NCBI GenBank assembly: GCA_016286055.1
Contig: JAEERW010000008.1
Span: forward strand, 124,001-188,000
Reading direction: 5' to 3'
DNA length: 64,000 nt
From: Bacteroidales bacterium
GTDB lineage: Bacteria; Bacteroidota; Bacteroidia; Bacteroidales; UBA3824
Shown: positions 35,401-43,531 of the stretch, piece by piece
Layout: each line of letters opens with the position of its first letter
Position numbering within the stretch: position 1 is the first letter of the stretch
Program-made: the position numbers and the translations under genes
Notes under the pieces: model-generated
The model's database searches: none
What the model was told of the DNA's origin: nothing
Seen by the model: the letters and a program-made list of their open reading frames with translations, nothing else

Positions 35401-36009
35401 GCAGTTAAACGATTGATACTCACCGAGGTTAACGTAAAAGAACTTGAATATCTGCACCAAACCGCCGGAATCCTTACCAAAAAAGTGAAAGCCGACTTTA
35501 AACAACTCGGCAAAAAACTTGGCAAGAATATGAAAGTGGTGGCAAACTACCTTGCAGAAATGTCGCAGGAGCAGATTTCAGACTTTGAACAAAAAGGCTC
35601 TATCGATATTGATGTTAACGGCGAAAAAGTTAACGTGCTTACCACTGAGGTAGAAATCACCTCTGAGGACATTCCGGGTCGCCTTGTTGCGAGCGAAGGC
35701 CGCATAACAGTGGCATTAGACATCAACATCACTCCCGAACTCAAAGACGAAGGCTACGCCCGCGAACTTATAAACCGTATTCAGAATATGCGCAAAGACA
35801 ACGGTTACGACGTTACCGACAAAATCAAGATAGAGATTGCACAAATTCCTGAGATAAGCGGCGCATTAAGTAACTTTAAGGAATACATTTGTTCTCAAAC
35901 ACTTACCGATAGCCTCCAAATTCTTGGCAAAGAAAATATGCCTTCGGATGCAATTAATATCGAAATTGACGAACAAACCACAACATTGATACGTATATCG
36001 AAAATATAA
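32455..36009 (+). CDS. ileS: Isoleucyl-tRNA synthetase
   Basis: 1184 residues from ATG 32455, downstream of the mapped promoter (a further 19 upstream codons are excluded by it). Class I signature in FFDGPPSANGMPGIHHVMAR (GIHH for HIGH) and KMSKRLGN for KMSKS; a CP1 editing domain with TTPWTLPSNTALCV; a C-terminal anticodon-binding region (TENLSNWYVRLNRKRFW). The size and the IHH form are of the long, eukaryote-like type common in Bacteroidota, often associated with mupirocin tolerance in the literature on other taxa; resistance here is not shown. Confidence 0.97.
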   Translation: MGKKFAEYKQFDLSQINKEILERWQNEHTFDQSLETREGAPKFIFFDGPPSANGMPGIHHVMARTIKDCICRYKSQKGFQVSRKAGWDTHGLPVELSVEKSLGITKEDIGKKISVDDYNNACRKDVMKYIGEWGRLTQQMGYWINMDDPYITYDNRYIESLWWLLKQMYNKGYLYKGYTIQPYSPAAGTGLSSHELNQPGCYRDVKDTTVTGMFLITDPKDEMTKWGKPYFLAWTTTPWTLPSNTALCVGPNIDYVVVQTYNPYTADKITVVMAEARLNAYLKPDGESADMETFKPGDKVVPYRIVGRYKGSDLVGMHYQQMMQWVKPCEKVDDLSAEFVKKYAAAHPDKCFTYEKDTFVEIAEQAFRVIPGDYVTTEDGTGIVHIAPTFGADDAKVAKAADVPALYLINKLGETRPMVDLRGKYYVLDELAESFVHKCVDVDAYNHHAGDYVKNAYSPKYNQDGKYDAEAAAKDEDLNIIISLEMKQQGIAFKIEKHVHNYPHCWRTDKPVLYYPLDSWFIRATAAKERMIALNKTINWQPPSTGSGRFGQWLENLNDWNLSRSRYWGTPLPIWRNRDTREEICIGSLEELFKEIDKSVAAGFMKSNPYKDKGFVPGNMSKDNYEKIDLHRPYVDDIILVSPSGKPMKRETDLIDVWFDSGAMPYAQYHYPFEHKDDLPFPADFIAEGVDQTRGWFYTLHAIATMCFDSVSFKNVISNGLVLDKNGLKMSKRLGNAINPFDVIEKYGADAVRWYMITNSSPWDNLKFDVDGVDEVKRKFFGTLYNTYSFFALYANVDGFTNSEPQIAIEKRPEIDRWILSLLNSLIKKVDECFAAYDMTPAGRMIQDFVTENLSNWYVRLNRKRFWGGGMTEDKLSAYQTLYTCIEKVAQLMAPIAPFYADKIFQDLNAVSGNSNVSVHIADYPKYDQSVIDQDLEDRMEMAQKISSMVLALRRKAAIKVRQPLQKIMIPILSADMEHKIEAVKRLILTEVNVKELEYLHQTAGILTKKVKADFKQLGKKLGKNMKVVANYLAEMSQEQISDFEQKGSIDIDVNGEKVNVLTTEVEITSEDIPGRLVASEGRITVALDINITPELKDEGYARELINRIQNMRKDNGYDVTDKIKIEIAQIPEISGALSNFKEYICSQTLTDSLQILGKENMPSDAINIEIDEQTTTLIRISKI

Positions 36010-36026
36010 TTTTTAACCATATTGTT

Positions 36027-36054
36027 GTAGAGACGTGATTAATCACGTCTCTAC
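36027..36054. repeat. Perfect 28-bp palindrome in the ileS-dksA-like gap
   Basis: GTAGAGACGTGATT is followed immediately by its exact reverse complement. It begins 17 bases after the ileS stop and has no T-run. Similar GTAGAGACG-type palindromes are known to me as dispersed intergenic repeats in several bacterial genomes, so a REP-like repeat is likelier than a dedicated operator. Confidence 0.8.
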
Positions 36055-36106
36055 GATAACAATAATAGATTAGTATTAATTTTTAACAACTAAAAAACAC
36101 CTAATT

Positions 36107-36490
36107 ATGGCCGAAGAAAAAGTAAGATACTCCGATGAAGAACTGGCTGAATTCAAAGCCCTTATAATGGAAAAGTTAGAGCAGGCTCGTAAACTTTACA
36201 AATCGTATCACGAGATAATAACCCAACAAGACGGCAACGACACAGTAGACACAAGTCCCACGTTTAAATCATACGAAGAAGGCTCGTCGCTATTGTCGAA
36301 AGAGCAGGCAGGCTCTATGGCTGAGCGTCAGTTGAAATTTATCAAAGCCCTTGAAAACGCTCTTATCCGCATTGAGAACAAGACCTACGGTATCGACCGC
36401 AACACAGGCAAACTGATTCCCAAAGAACGACTTATGGCTGTTCCTCACGCAACATTGAGCGTAGAGAGCAAGAAAGACGAGAAGAAGTAA
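36107..36490 (+). CDS. DksA/TraR-family protein without zinc-finger cysteines
   Basis: 127 residues. The end of the protein reads IRIENKTYGIDRNTGKLIPKERLMAVPHATLSVE, matching the C-terminal region of Bacteroidota DksA/TraR-like proteins, but the cysteine usually found in YGxC is Asp and no other Cys is present, so zinc is not bound there. The N-terminal half is a coiled coil (ELAEFKALIMEKLEQARKLY). DksA proteins modulate RNA polymerase. It follows ileS on the same strand, the order seen in many Bacteroidales; a terminator ends it. Confidence 0.82.
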   Translation: MAEEKVRYSDEELAEFKALIMEKLEQARKLYKSYHEIITQQDGNDTVDTSPTFKSYEEGSSLLSKEQAGSMAERQLKFIKALENALIRIENKTYGIDRNTGKLIPKERLMAVPHATLSVESKKDEKK

Positions 36491-36513
36491 CCTTTTCTCA
36501 CACCTTATTTAAT

Positions 36514-36577
36514 AGACTGCGATTTCTGTAGCCGCGGCCGTCGACAGATGGTTGGCTTTAGAAATCGCAGTTTTTTT
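36514..36577 (+). terminator. Terminator of the dksA-like gene
   Basis: ACTGCGATTTCT (36514-36525) pairs perfectly with AGAAATCGCAGT (36560-36571), followed by seven T. The loop is long and unusually G+C-rich, containing GCGGCCGTCGAC. Confidence 0.85.
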
Positions 36578-36699
36578 GTATTTTTTTTGTAATTTTACTC
36601 ATATTATCAAAAAAATCACTATTTTTAAGGCGTCCTTTCATTTACTGAGTGGTTAAACCAGAAGATGGGGTATACTTTAATCTTAAAACCTTAGCAACA

Positions 36700-37995
36700 A
36701 TGAATAGTGTTAAAATCTTCTTATGTCTTTTGCTGCTATCTTCGGGTCTGCCATTGTGGGCGCAGAATTCGGCAGCGGAAGCCACCTCGTCGAACTGGGC
36801 TCTTGGAGTGGGCTTAGGTGGACGCGTTAACTTTATGAAAATCACCGACATCGTTTCTGATTTTGAAAGCAACAAGCAGTCGCGCACAGGTGCAATGTTT
36901 TCAATCTTTGCTTACAAAGATACCGACGACGGCCTGCTTGCCATACGTCCTCAGCTGTCGTTCCTAAGCCGTGGCGCTAAGTACACAGGGCTGAAGTCGA
37001 GCACATGGACCGACGCCGAGTATTGTGTAAAAGCCAAGTATATGGATATCAGGCTGCCGTTTATCCTCAATTTTGGAACATACCGCCCTGGAACTGTCCA
37101 GCCCTATATTTACCTCTCCCCAATTGTGGGAATCGCAACGGGTGGCGAAATCTCCATGACCGAGTCTAAAAGCAAAGGCAAGTCGGTGGTTGCTGATGTT
37201 TCTAAATCAAACCTTTCGAGCCTATATCTTGGCGCAGGTGCCGCTTTCGGCTTAAAATACAATGCGTTGGTAAACCAAAAACGCTTCTATCTGGGTTTGG
37301 AGATGATGTACGACTGCGGACTCACCAACACCTACGGACAAAAAGAGAAGGATGGAAAAGCCAACGACCTTGCTCACCTTGTAAAAAGTACTAATAATAA
37401 GTTGGACGGAAAGCGCAAGTTCTCGGGACTTGAATTTCAGTTTCTCGTAGGCATACCGTTGGGATCTAACAAGAGCAAACCTTTGCCTCCTGAACCCACA
37501 CCTATTATGGAAGTTCCTGTAGTAGAAATAGATACTCCTATTCAAGACAACATCGACATAGTTGAGGAACCCGAGAAACCATGTTTCCAACTCGAAGAAA
37601 TTAAAACTATGATGGATAATGGCGAAAATGTGATTGGCAAAAAGATTTGCGCTGTAGAAAACGTCATTCAGTTCGACTTTGGAAGCGCTGCAATCAATCC
37701 AGAGAGTTATCCTTATCTCAACGAGCTCTCAAAGATACTTAAAAACACCGGCGCCAACATCAAAATCAACGGACACACCGACATTATGGGTACCGACGAG
37801 TACAATATGCAGCTGTCTGCCGACCGTGCCAAATCAGTTTTGGATTATCTTGTAGGACAGGGTATGTCGCCCGAAAAGTTATCTTTCGAAGGATACGGCT
37901 TCCATCGTCCTATTTCCACCAACGAAACCGAGGAGGGACGTTTCTTGAACCGTCGCGTGGAGTTTGAGATTCTCGGCGACACCGACAATAATTAA
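36700..37995 (+). CDS. OmpA-family outer membrane protein
   Basis: 431 residues from ATG 36700 (MNSVKIFLCLLLL; an earlier in-frame GTG is not followed by a signal peptide). Signal peptide ends LPLWAQ. The N-terminal 250 residues form an outer-membrane beta-barrel of the PorT/OmpW-like type (repeated aromatic-terminated strands, YLGAGAAFGLKYN). A proline/acidic linker (PPEPTPIMEVP) leads to a C-terminal OmpA peptidoglycan-binding domain with VIQFDFGSAAINPES, NGHTDIMGTDEYN and LNRRVEF. It anchors the outer membrane to the cell wall. Next gene is 32 bases away and likely co-transcribed. Confidence 0.9.
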   Translation: MNSVKIFLCLLLLSSGLPLWAQNSAAEATSSNWALGVGLGGRVNFMKITDIVSDFESNKQSRTGAMFSIFAYKDTDDGLLAIRPQLSFLSRGAKYTGLKSSTWTDAEYCVKAKYMDIRLPFILNFGTYRPGTVQPYIYLSPIVGIATGGEISMTESKSKGKSVVADVSKSNLSSLYLGAGAAFGLKYNALVNQKRFYLGLEMMYDCGLTNTYGQKEKDGKANDLAHLVKSTNNKLDGKRKFSGLEFQFLVGIPLGSNKSKPLPPEPTPIMEVPVVEIDTPIQDNIDIVEEPEKPCFQLEEIKTMMDNGENVIGKKICAVENVIQFDFGSAAINPESYPYLNELSKILKNTGANIKINGHTDIMGTDEYNMQLSADRAKSVLDYLVGQGMSPEKLSFEGYGFHRPISTNETEEGRFLNRRVEFEILGDTDNN

Positions 37996-38027
37996 TAACC
38001 AATGTTTAACCATTAACACAACGCATT

Positions 38028-39875
38028 ATGGATAAGAAATTTAGAATATTGTTAGCGGTTGCGGCACTGGTAGTTGCCCCGATATTTCCGTCGTGTCTTA
38101 GCGATGGCGACGACACTATTATTGTGTCTGGTACGTTGGAGTCGTCGAATGGAAACAATAATAATCAGAATAATAAGCCATTTGTTCCTGATCAGGATGA
38201 AGGTATTTACCGAACCGTACCAAAGGAGACAGTGGATCAATTGAAACAACACATGTCTATCTACGAAGACAATAATCCTCCAAATCTTGAAGGTTTGTTT
38301 TTAATAAAACCCTTTGAAATGGTTTATTGTGAAGATAACGGTTATAAACCTGGGGATATAGTAGCTCCGATGTTATTAAATTTGAAAAACCAAGACAACA
38401 ATAAGGGTACAATTGATATTTTTACACGAGAAGGTTTTTCAGCCGGTAGTAGTTATGGAGCTTATATCAGTGGTAGTGGAAATAATTTCACCATTTATTT
38501 CAATACTATTACCGATAATCAAAGTACCAAGGGTGCCGGCATTATTCATACAACAGAAGCAGTAATTATTTCTGGTACTTTAACTTCTACTGGCATTAGC
38601 AATCTTACTTATGCCATGACAATGGTTGATAAAGACAACGACCCATACAAAGAGCTGATGGAAGTGGGCTATTATCGTATTGCAAGCGATAATGATCATA
38701 TGTCAGAATACACTAATCCCATTCTTATCTCCGAAGTAGTGAATCCTCGTAAGACTTATTATGTTGATGATTTGTATCAAATTTGTATCTACACAATTTA
38801 CCCATCGGATATGACAGTTATTGTGGACAATAATGTGATAGATGCACAATCGAACACTGATTTGTATGTATCAACCTTACCGACTTCTGAGGCTGGTGTG
38901 CATACCGTTGTATTGAAAGGTGTATGTAATGGTGTAAATATGGGGGATGTTACTTTTTCTTATACGGTAGAACCACGTCCTGTAAAACCGGTTCTTTCCT
39001 ATACATTATCATCGTCACCTTATTATTTAGGAAGCGATATTATGTTAGAGGTAACCTCACAGCCTGCGTCAAACTTGTCGGTTTTAGTAAATGGAATCGA
39101 AATCGGGTCTAAAGTGTCAGCTGATTCTTATTCACTTAAATTGCCTTCAGCCACAGGTGGAACATTTACAGTAACGTTGAAAGGTAGTACATCGAATTTT
39201 GATGCTGACGATGTAATATTCACATATACAGTAGATTATCCAGATTATATTGATTTGGATTTGCCTTCTGGCACTCTTTGGGCTACATCAAATATTGGCG
39301 CATCGGCACCTTGGTATTATGGTAACCTTTTTGCTTGGGGAGAAACCACAGCTAAAACATCATTCGCTTGGGATAATTATTTATATACTCTGTCTGATGA
39401 AAACAGTTTAACTAAGTATTGCAACGATCCTAATTTGAGTTATAATAATGCTTATACTGATTCTTATACTGTTTTAGAGCCTGGTGATGATGCTGCAACT
39501 GTTAATTTAGGAACAGGATGGAGCACACCCACATTCGAAGATTGGCAAGAATTGATTGATTATTGCGATCTCGAATACACTGTTTTGTATCGAAACGATA
39601 TCAACATCAGTTATACCGTTGGCAGTGTAGAAGGTATTGTTTGCTATAGTAAAGCTAATCATGATAAGCACATTTTCATACCATTAACCAATAATCAATC
39701 TAATATGTGTATGAGTTGCCTTTGGTCAAGTACACTTAATGCTGATAATTGCAAGGAGGCTTATGATATGATTTTCTATTGTGAAAGTAATCATTCTTCT
39801 GCTAAGTATATATTAGACAAAGGTTATGCGCAAGAACGAAAAAATGGTTTGTATGTACGTCCAGTTCGTCATTGA
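38028..39875 (+). CDS. Surface lipoprotein with Ig-like repeats and FISUMP-like C-terminal domain
   Basis: 615 residues. Lipoprotein signal with lipobox-like FPSC (Cys about 23), then an Asn-rich spacer (NGNNNNQNN). Two Ig-like repeats (about 235-320 and 325-405; SSSPYYLGSDIMLEVTSQ, TFTVTLKG) precede a C-terminal domain starting DLDLPSGTLWATSNIGA with WGETTAK, GWSTPTFEDWQEL and WSSTL, ending YVRPVRH, a pattern of the Fibrobacter-succinogenes-major-paralog-like (C-lectin-related) domain frequent in Bacteroidales. Likely a surface adhesin or ligand-binding protein. Base composition is more AT-rich than neighbouring genes. Confidence 0.75.
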   Translation: MDKKFRILLAVAALVVAPIFPSCLSDGDDTIIVSGTLESSNGNNNNQNNKPFVPDQDEGIYRTVPKETVDQLKQHMSIYEDNNPPNLEGLFLIKPFEMVYCEDNGYKPGDIVAPMLLNLKNQDNNKGTIDIFTREGFSAGSSYGAYISGSGNNFTIYFNTITDNQSTKGAGIIHTTEAVIISGTLTSTGISNLTYAMTMVDKDNDPYKELMEVGYYRIASDNDHMSEYTNPILISEVVNPRKTYYVDDLYQICIYTIYPSDMTVIVDNNVIDAQSNTDLYVSTLPTSEAGVHTVVLKGVCNGVNMGDVTFSYTVEPRPVKPVLSYTLSSSPYYLGSDIMLEVTSQPASNLSVLVNGIEIGSKVSADSYSLKLPSATGGTFTVTLKGSTSNFDADDVIFTYTVDYPDYIDLDLPSGTLWATSNIGASAPWYYGNLFAWGETTAKTSFAWDNYLYTLSDENSLTKYCNDPNLSYNNAYTDSYTVLEPGDDAATVNLGTGWSTPTFEDWQELIDYCDLEYTVLYRNDINISYTVGSVEGIVCYSKANHDKHIFIPLTNNQSNMCMSCLWSSTLNADNCKEAYDMIFYCESNHSSAKYILDKGYAQERKNGLYVRPVRH

Positions 39876-39883
39876 TTTTTATT

Positions 39884-39913
39884 TTTGATTTACAAAAAAT
39901 ATCCATATCTTTA
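39884..39913 (+). promoter_or_regulatory. Promoter of lspA
   Basis: TTTG (39884-39887), 18 bases, TATCTTTA (39906-39913): one mismatch from consensus, 29 bases before the lspA ATG. Confidence 0.55.
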
Positions 39914-39942
39914 CCGCTGTTTTTTAGATAACGATAAAACAG

Positions 39943-40614
39943 ATGAATCCGTTAATAAAGAAATCTTTACTGATTGGTTTGTTGGTAATAATTGCCGATC
40001 AAGCCCTCAAAATTTGGGTAAAAACCCATATGTACATAGGCGAGAGTAGTTACCTCAATTGGGATTGGAGTTTTAGTTGGTTTCAGCTTACTTTTATCGA
40101 AAATCCCGGAATGGCCTTTGGATTAAAGCTCGAAGGCGAAATAGGTAAGTACATCCTAAGCATTTTTAGGATTATTGCAATCATTGGTCTGATTATCTTT
40201 ATTGGTTGGATGATTAAGAAAAAAAAGCCTACCACGGGATTTGTGATATGCTTGTCGCTTATTACTGCTGGCGCCATCGGCAACTTGTTGGATAGTATGT
40301 TTTACGGAATGTTTTTTGGCGCCTCGGGTTACAGTGCCAACCAAATTGCCGACTTTATGCCAGCCGATGGAGGCTACGCTTCGTTTTTGCAAGGCAAAGT
40401 GGTGGATATGCTATATTTCCCCATTATCGACACTACCCTGCCAGATTGGATGCCTTTTAAAGGCGGAGAACACTTTGTTTTTTTTAGTCCTATTTTTAAT
40501 ATTGCCGATAGTGCAGTATGTGTGGGCACGTTTGCAATGATACTCTTTCAGAAACGCATATTTCCTAAGTCCGATGAGGAAGTGTCCGAAGATTTAAAGG
40601 AAAAAGAGATATAG
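39943..40614 (+). CDS. lspA: Lipoprotein signal peptidase (signal peptidase II)
   Basis: 223 residues, four hydrophobic segments. It cleaves prolipoproteins ahead of the lipid-modified Cys in the inner membrane. Diagnostic motifs: ADQALKIWV, ENPGMAFGL, and the catalytic aspartates in GAIGNLLDSMFYG and FNIADSAV. An insertion between the two Asp motifs is typical for Bacteroidota LspA. In many relatives lspA directly follows the dksA-like gene; here the OmpA and lipoprotein genes stand between. Ends at a strong bidirectional terminator. Confidence 0.95.
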   Translation: MNPLIKKSLLIGLLVIIADQALKIWVKTHMYIGESSYLNWDWSFSWFQLTFIENPGMAFGLKLEGEIGKYILSIFRIIAIIGLIIFIGWMIKKKKPTTGFVICLSLITAGAIGNLLDSMFYGMFFGASGYSANQIADFMPADGGYASFLQGKVVDMLYFPIIDTTLPDWMPFKGGEHFVFFSPIFNIADSAVCVGTFAMILFQKRIFPKSDEEVSEDLKEKEI

Positions 40615-40636
40615 ATTAAACAAATTGACATGCTTA

Positions 40637-40675
40637 CAAAAAAAGAATTGCCCCGTCGGGGCAATTCTTTTTTTT
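40637..40675. terminator. Bidirectional terminator between lspA and the hemerythrin sensor
   Basis: AAAAAGAATTGCCCC pairs with GGGGCAATTCTTTTT across a GTC loop, with A-run upstream and T-run downstream, serving the two convergent genes. Confidence 0.9.
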
Positions 40676-43436
40676 ATGAAAGTCCGTTGTTCTTAAATAG
40701 CGAAATGTATTTTTGATCGTGGAACGGAATGTAGTATTGAATCCACGATTTAAGATATGTCAATAGTTTGATAAGCGAGATGGTCTCGTTTTCGGCATAT
40801 GCGGTACGGTATGCTTTCACAGTGCTAAGGAATTGGTCGTGAATACCCTTGTATTCGTCGAATTTGCTATATGAGAAATCTTTAAGGTATTTTTCCTCAA
40901 AACCAAAGTGGTATCCTGTGTAGTCGATAAGTTCGTCGATTGTAGATAGAATATTTGCCTTTGATTCGTGGCGTTTGAACACACCGTAAACTTTGTTGGC
41001 AATGTCAAACCATTTTTTGAGCTGCGAGTCAATAATATTAAGACCTATACGGTAGTCTTCAAAATTAATAAACGTGTATTCCGATTCAAAACCAGGAAGG
41101 TCAATCTTGTTCTTTTGCAACAAGCTTTCGAGAATCTGAGTGCGGTTTTCAAGCTCAAACTTGCTGATAAGGCTGTCTTCTTCGAATTTTTTGCTGCGGT
41201 TACGCTCCTCTGACAAACTGCTTAAGTCGTTTAGTATTATTGTGTAAACCACAGTACCTTCAAATATGTTTGCTGTTATCGACAGCCATACCGAAATATT
41301 GTTGCCATCTTTGCTTGTAAATTTCACTTCGTGACCCTTGGTGTTGATAATGTTGCCGAATTCAGCCTGCAGCACCTTAGCCATCTCTGTTTCGGTGGTT
41401 TTAAATCCGAGAATATCGTAGATGCTTCGTCCTAATGTTTCAGCGCTCTTGTAGCCGAATAGGTTGACAAACTGTTCGTTAACATATGTTATAGTGCCAT
41501 CGTCGGTGGTGGTGATTACCGCGCCGGTAATAATGTTAAATATATTGGTTTCGTAACTTTCACGCTCTTTTATAAGTTTTGAAAGTGTTACAGAACGACC
41601 TTTGAGTTTCTCTATCTCACTGTCTTGTAGTGAGTTTTGTTGTTCAAGGGTTTTGTTGATAGCCTCCATCTCTTTGAGTTCCTGAAAGTAGTCGTTCTCG
41701 CGTCGTGTAGAATCCTCTTGTGTAGCCTGCATCTCTTCGATGGTTTGTTTCATCTCTTCTTCTTGATCTTTCATCGCCTTGGTTTGGATGTTGGATTGTT
41801 CGAGGAGTTCTGCAGTACGGGTGTTGATTCTGGCTGTAGAAAGAGTTGAAGCGATACTTTCTGCAATTTTTTCTACAAGTTCTATCTCGTAGTCTTTTAG
41901 TTCGTTAAACGAAGCAAGCTCAATAACGCCCAATATTTCGTTTTCGATTTTTAGTGGAACAATCAATAGAGATTTTGGGTTTGCACTACCAGTACCGGAT
42001 TCGATTTCAATGTAGTCGTCGGGAATGTCGGTAAGATATATAGTATATTTTTCTTCTGCGCAAGCGCCTACGAGACCTTCTCCAACGTTTATCTTCTTGT
42101 CTAAGAATTTTTTACGGTTGTAAGCGTATGCCGAAAGCAGTTCGAGGAATGGATGCTCGGGGTCAGTATCCTGATAGATGAAGATACCGCCTTGGTTGGC
42201 TTTTAGGTATTTAACTAGGTTTACGATGATGTCGTCGGATAGTTCGTTGATGTTTTCGGTGTGGTGACGGAGAATTTCGGCAAACAAAGCAAGACCCTCA
42301 GTTGTCCAGTTTCGCTGAATATCTTCGCGTTGACGTTTCGACTGTTCTTCCTGAGCCTGTTGGAGTGATTTACGCATGTTTAGCAGTGAGTTGCCGAGCA
42401 CGTCCTTATCTGACAGCGGCTGATAGTTACTGCTAAAATCTCCCTGTCCAATAGCGTGGGCAAATTCCGAAGTTTTTTGGAGACCAATAGTAAGCTGAGA
42501 TATTGAGTTTGCAGTTTCGCCAATCTCATCGTTGTAAATCTGTTCGGTAAATTCGGGCAGCTCACCTTCGGAAAGCCGCTCGGCATATTTCATAAGTTTT
42601 TCGAGCGGGCTAACAATGGTGTTGGCAATTATCAACGAAAGAATTATCGACAAGACAATAGAAATCATCAAGAAAAATATGAAAGTGTTGATGTTTTTAC
42701 GACCTGCAAAAACAGCATCGTCAACAGCCTTGCTGCTAATTCCTGCCGACCTCAACTCGATGATAGACAACATTTTGTCGATATCAGCTATGTGACGTGT
42801 GATTTTTTGATAGTGTTTGCGTTGTTCGTATTTGAGGTCGTTGAGATATTGTTGGGTAAGTTCTTCGATGTTTACGGGCGCTCTGTTGTCGCTAAATATT
42901 GCTCTGCCAGTGGAGTCGATAATTTGTTCGTTTTGCTCAACGGTGTTTTCCTGTTGGCGGAGATTGTCTTTAACGTTGTTAGGGTTGATGATATTTTTTT
43001 GCGCTAAATGAATTTCGTTGTAAGAAATGGTGTAGTCGCTATCGTAAATGCGTTCAATAGTTAGGATTGTGTCGCGATAGTTGCGAACAACATTTTTGTC
43101 GATATAGTTGATTTCGTGCAATTTGGCAACCGAAGCAAACACTTCTTTAAGTTTTTCGTGGTAAAGCAAGTGCTCTTTGTGAAGCGATTTCAGTTCTTTT
43201 TCGTTTTTGGCTGTGTGAAAATTGCGCAACACAAGCATATCTTTGGCAAGCAGGTATTTAATCTGTGCCGAAGTGGTGTTCATATCCTTTGCGAAGGATA
43301 TTGCTTGGTTAGATGTGTTGACTTTTTCTAATGCGTTGTATTGATAAATACCTAACACAAAGTAAATTGCAGTCAATATAAAGAAGCCGAGCAGTATCTT
43401 GCTCTTGATGCTCAGATTGTTCAACAGTTGTCTCAT
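40674..43436 (-). CDS. HAMP-GAF-PAS sensor protein with degenerate hemerythrin domain
   Basis: 920 residues from ATG 43436. Transmembrane helices near 14-33 and about 250-275 flank a helical periplasmic domain; HAMP (VSPLEKLMKYAERLSEGELPEF), a GAF domain (about 390-545; FLDKKINVGEGLVG, KSLLIVPLKIENEILGVIELA), a coiled coil, a PAS domain (GAVITTTDDGTITYVNEQFVNLFGY) and a C-terminal hemerythrin-like four-helix unit (FINFEDYRIGLNIIDSQLKKW...YHFGFEEKYL). Of the usual five His, Glu and Asp iron ligands only two His, Glu and Asp seem retained: DxQH is DSQL, the first of the H-x3-H pair is Tyr, and WxxxHI is WIQYYI. No kinase, GGDEF or MCP output is visible. Confidence 0.85.
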   Translation of the reverse strand: MRQLLNNLSIKSKILLGFFILTAIYFVLGIYQYNALEKVNTSNQAISFAKDMNTTSAQIKYLLAKDMLVLRNFHTAKNEKELKSLHKEHLLYHEKLKEVFASVAKLHEINYIDKNVVRNYRDTILTIERIYDSDYTISYNEIHLAQKNIINPNNVKDNLRQQENTVEQNEQIIDSTGRAIFSDNRAPVNIEELTQQYLNDLKYEQRKHYQKITRHIADIDKMLSIIELRSAGISSKAVDDAVFAGRKNINTFIFFLMISIVLSIILSLIIANTIVSPLEKLMKYAERLSEGELPEFTEQIYNDEIGETANSISQLTIGLQKTSEFAHAIGQGDFSSNYQPLSDKDVLGNSLLNMRKSLQQAQEEQSKRQREDIQRNWTTEGLALFAEILRHHTENINELSDDIIVNLVKYLKANQGGIFIYQDTDPEHPFLELLSAYAYNRKKFLDKKINVGEGLVGACAEEKYTIYLTDIPDDYIEIESGTGSANPKSLLIVPLKIENEILGVIELASFNELKDYEIELVEKIAESIASTLSTARINTRTAELLEQSNIQTKAMKDQEEEMKQTIEEMQATQEDSTRRENDYFQELKEMEAINKTLEQQNSLQDSEIEKLKGRSVTLSKLIKERESYETNIFNIITGAVITTTDDGTITYVNEQFVNLFGYKSAETLGRSIYDILGFKTTETEMAKVLQAEFGNIINTKGHEVKFTSKDGNNISVWLSITANIFEGTVVYTIILNDLSSLSEERNRSKKFEEDSLISKFELENRTQILESLLQKNKIDLPGFESEYTFINFEDYRIGLNIIDSQLKKWFDIANKVYGVFKRHESKANILSTIDELIDYTGYHFGFEEKYLKDFSYSKFDEYKGIHDQFLSTVKAYRTAYAENETISLIKLLTYLKSWIQYYIPFHDQKYISLFKNNGLS

Positions 43437-43531
43437 CGTAGTCAAAATTTTTAGCGCTATAAATTTAAGGAAAATATATATAAGGTGTATCTATTTTCCA
43501 CAATTTTTTTTGGGCAAAATTTGTACCGTTT

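Noticed and set aside
36531..36548. GCGGCCGTCGAC in the terminator loop as a cloning-adapter or assembly artefact
   Set aside because: It resembles joined restriction sites, but it is centred in a perfect terminator stem and flanked by natural sequence; no vector sequence adjoins.
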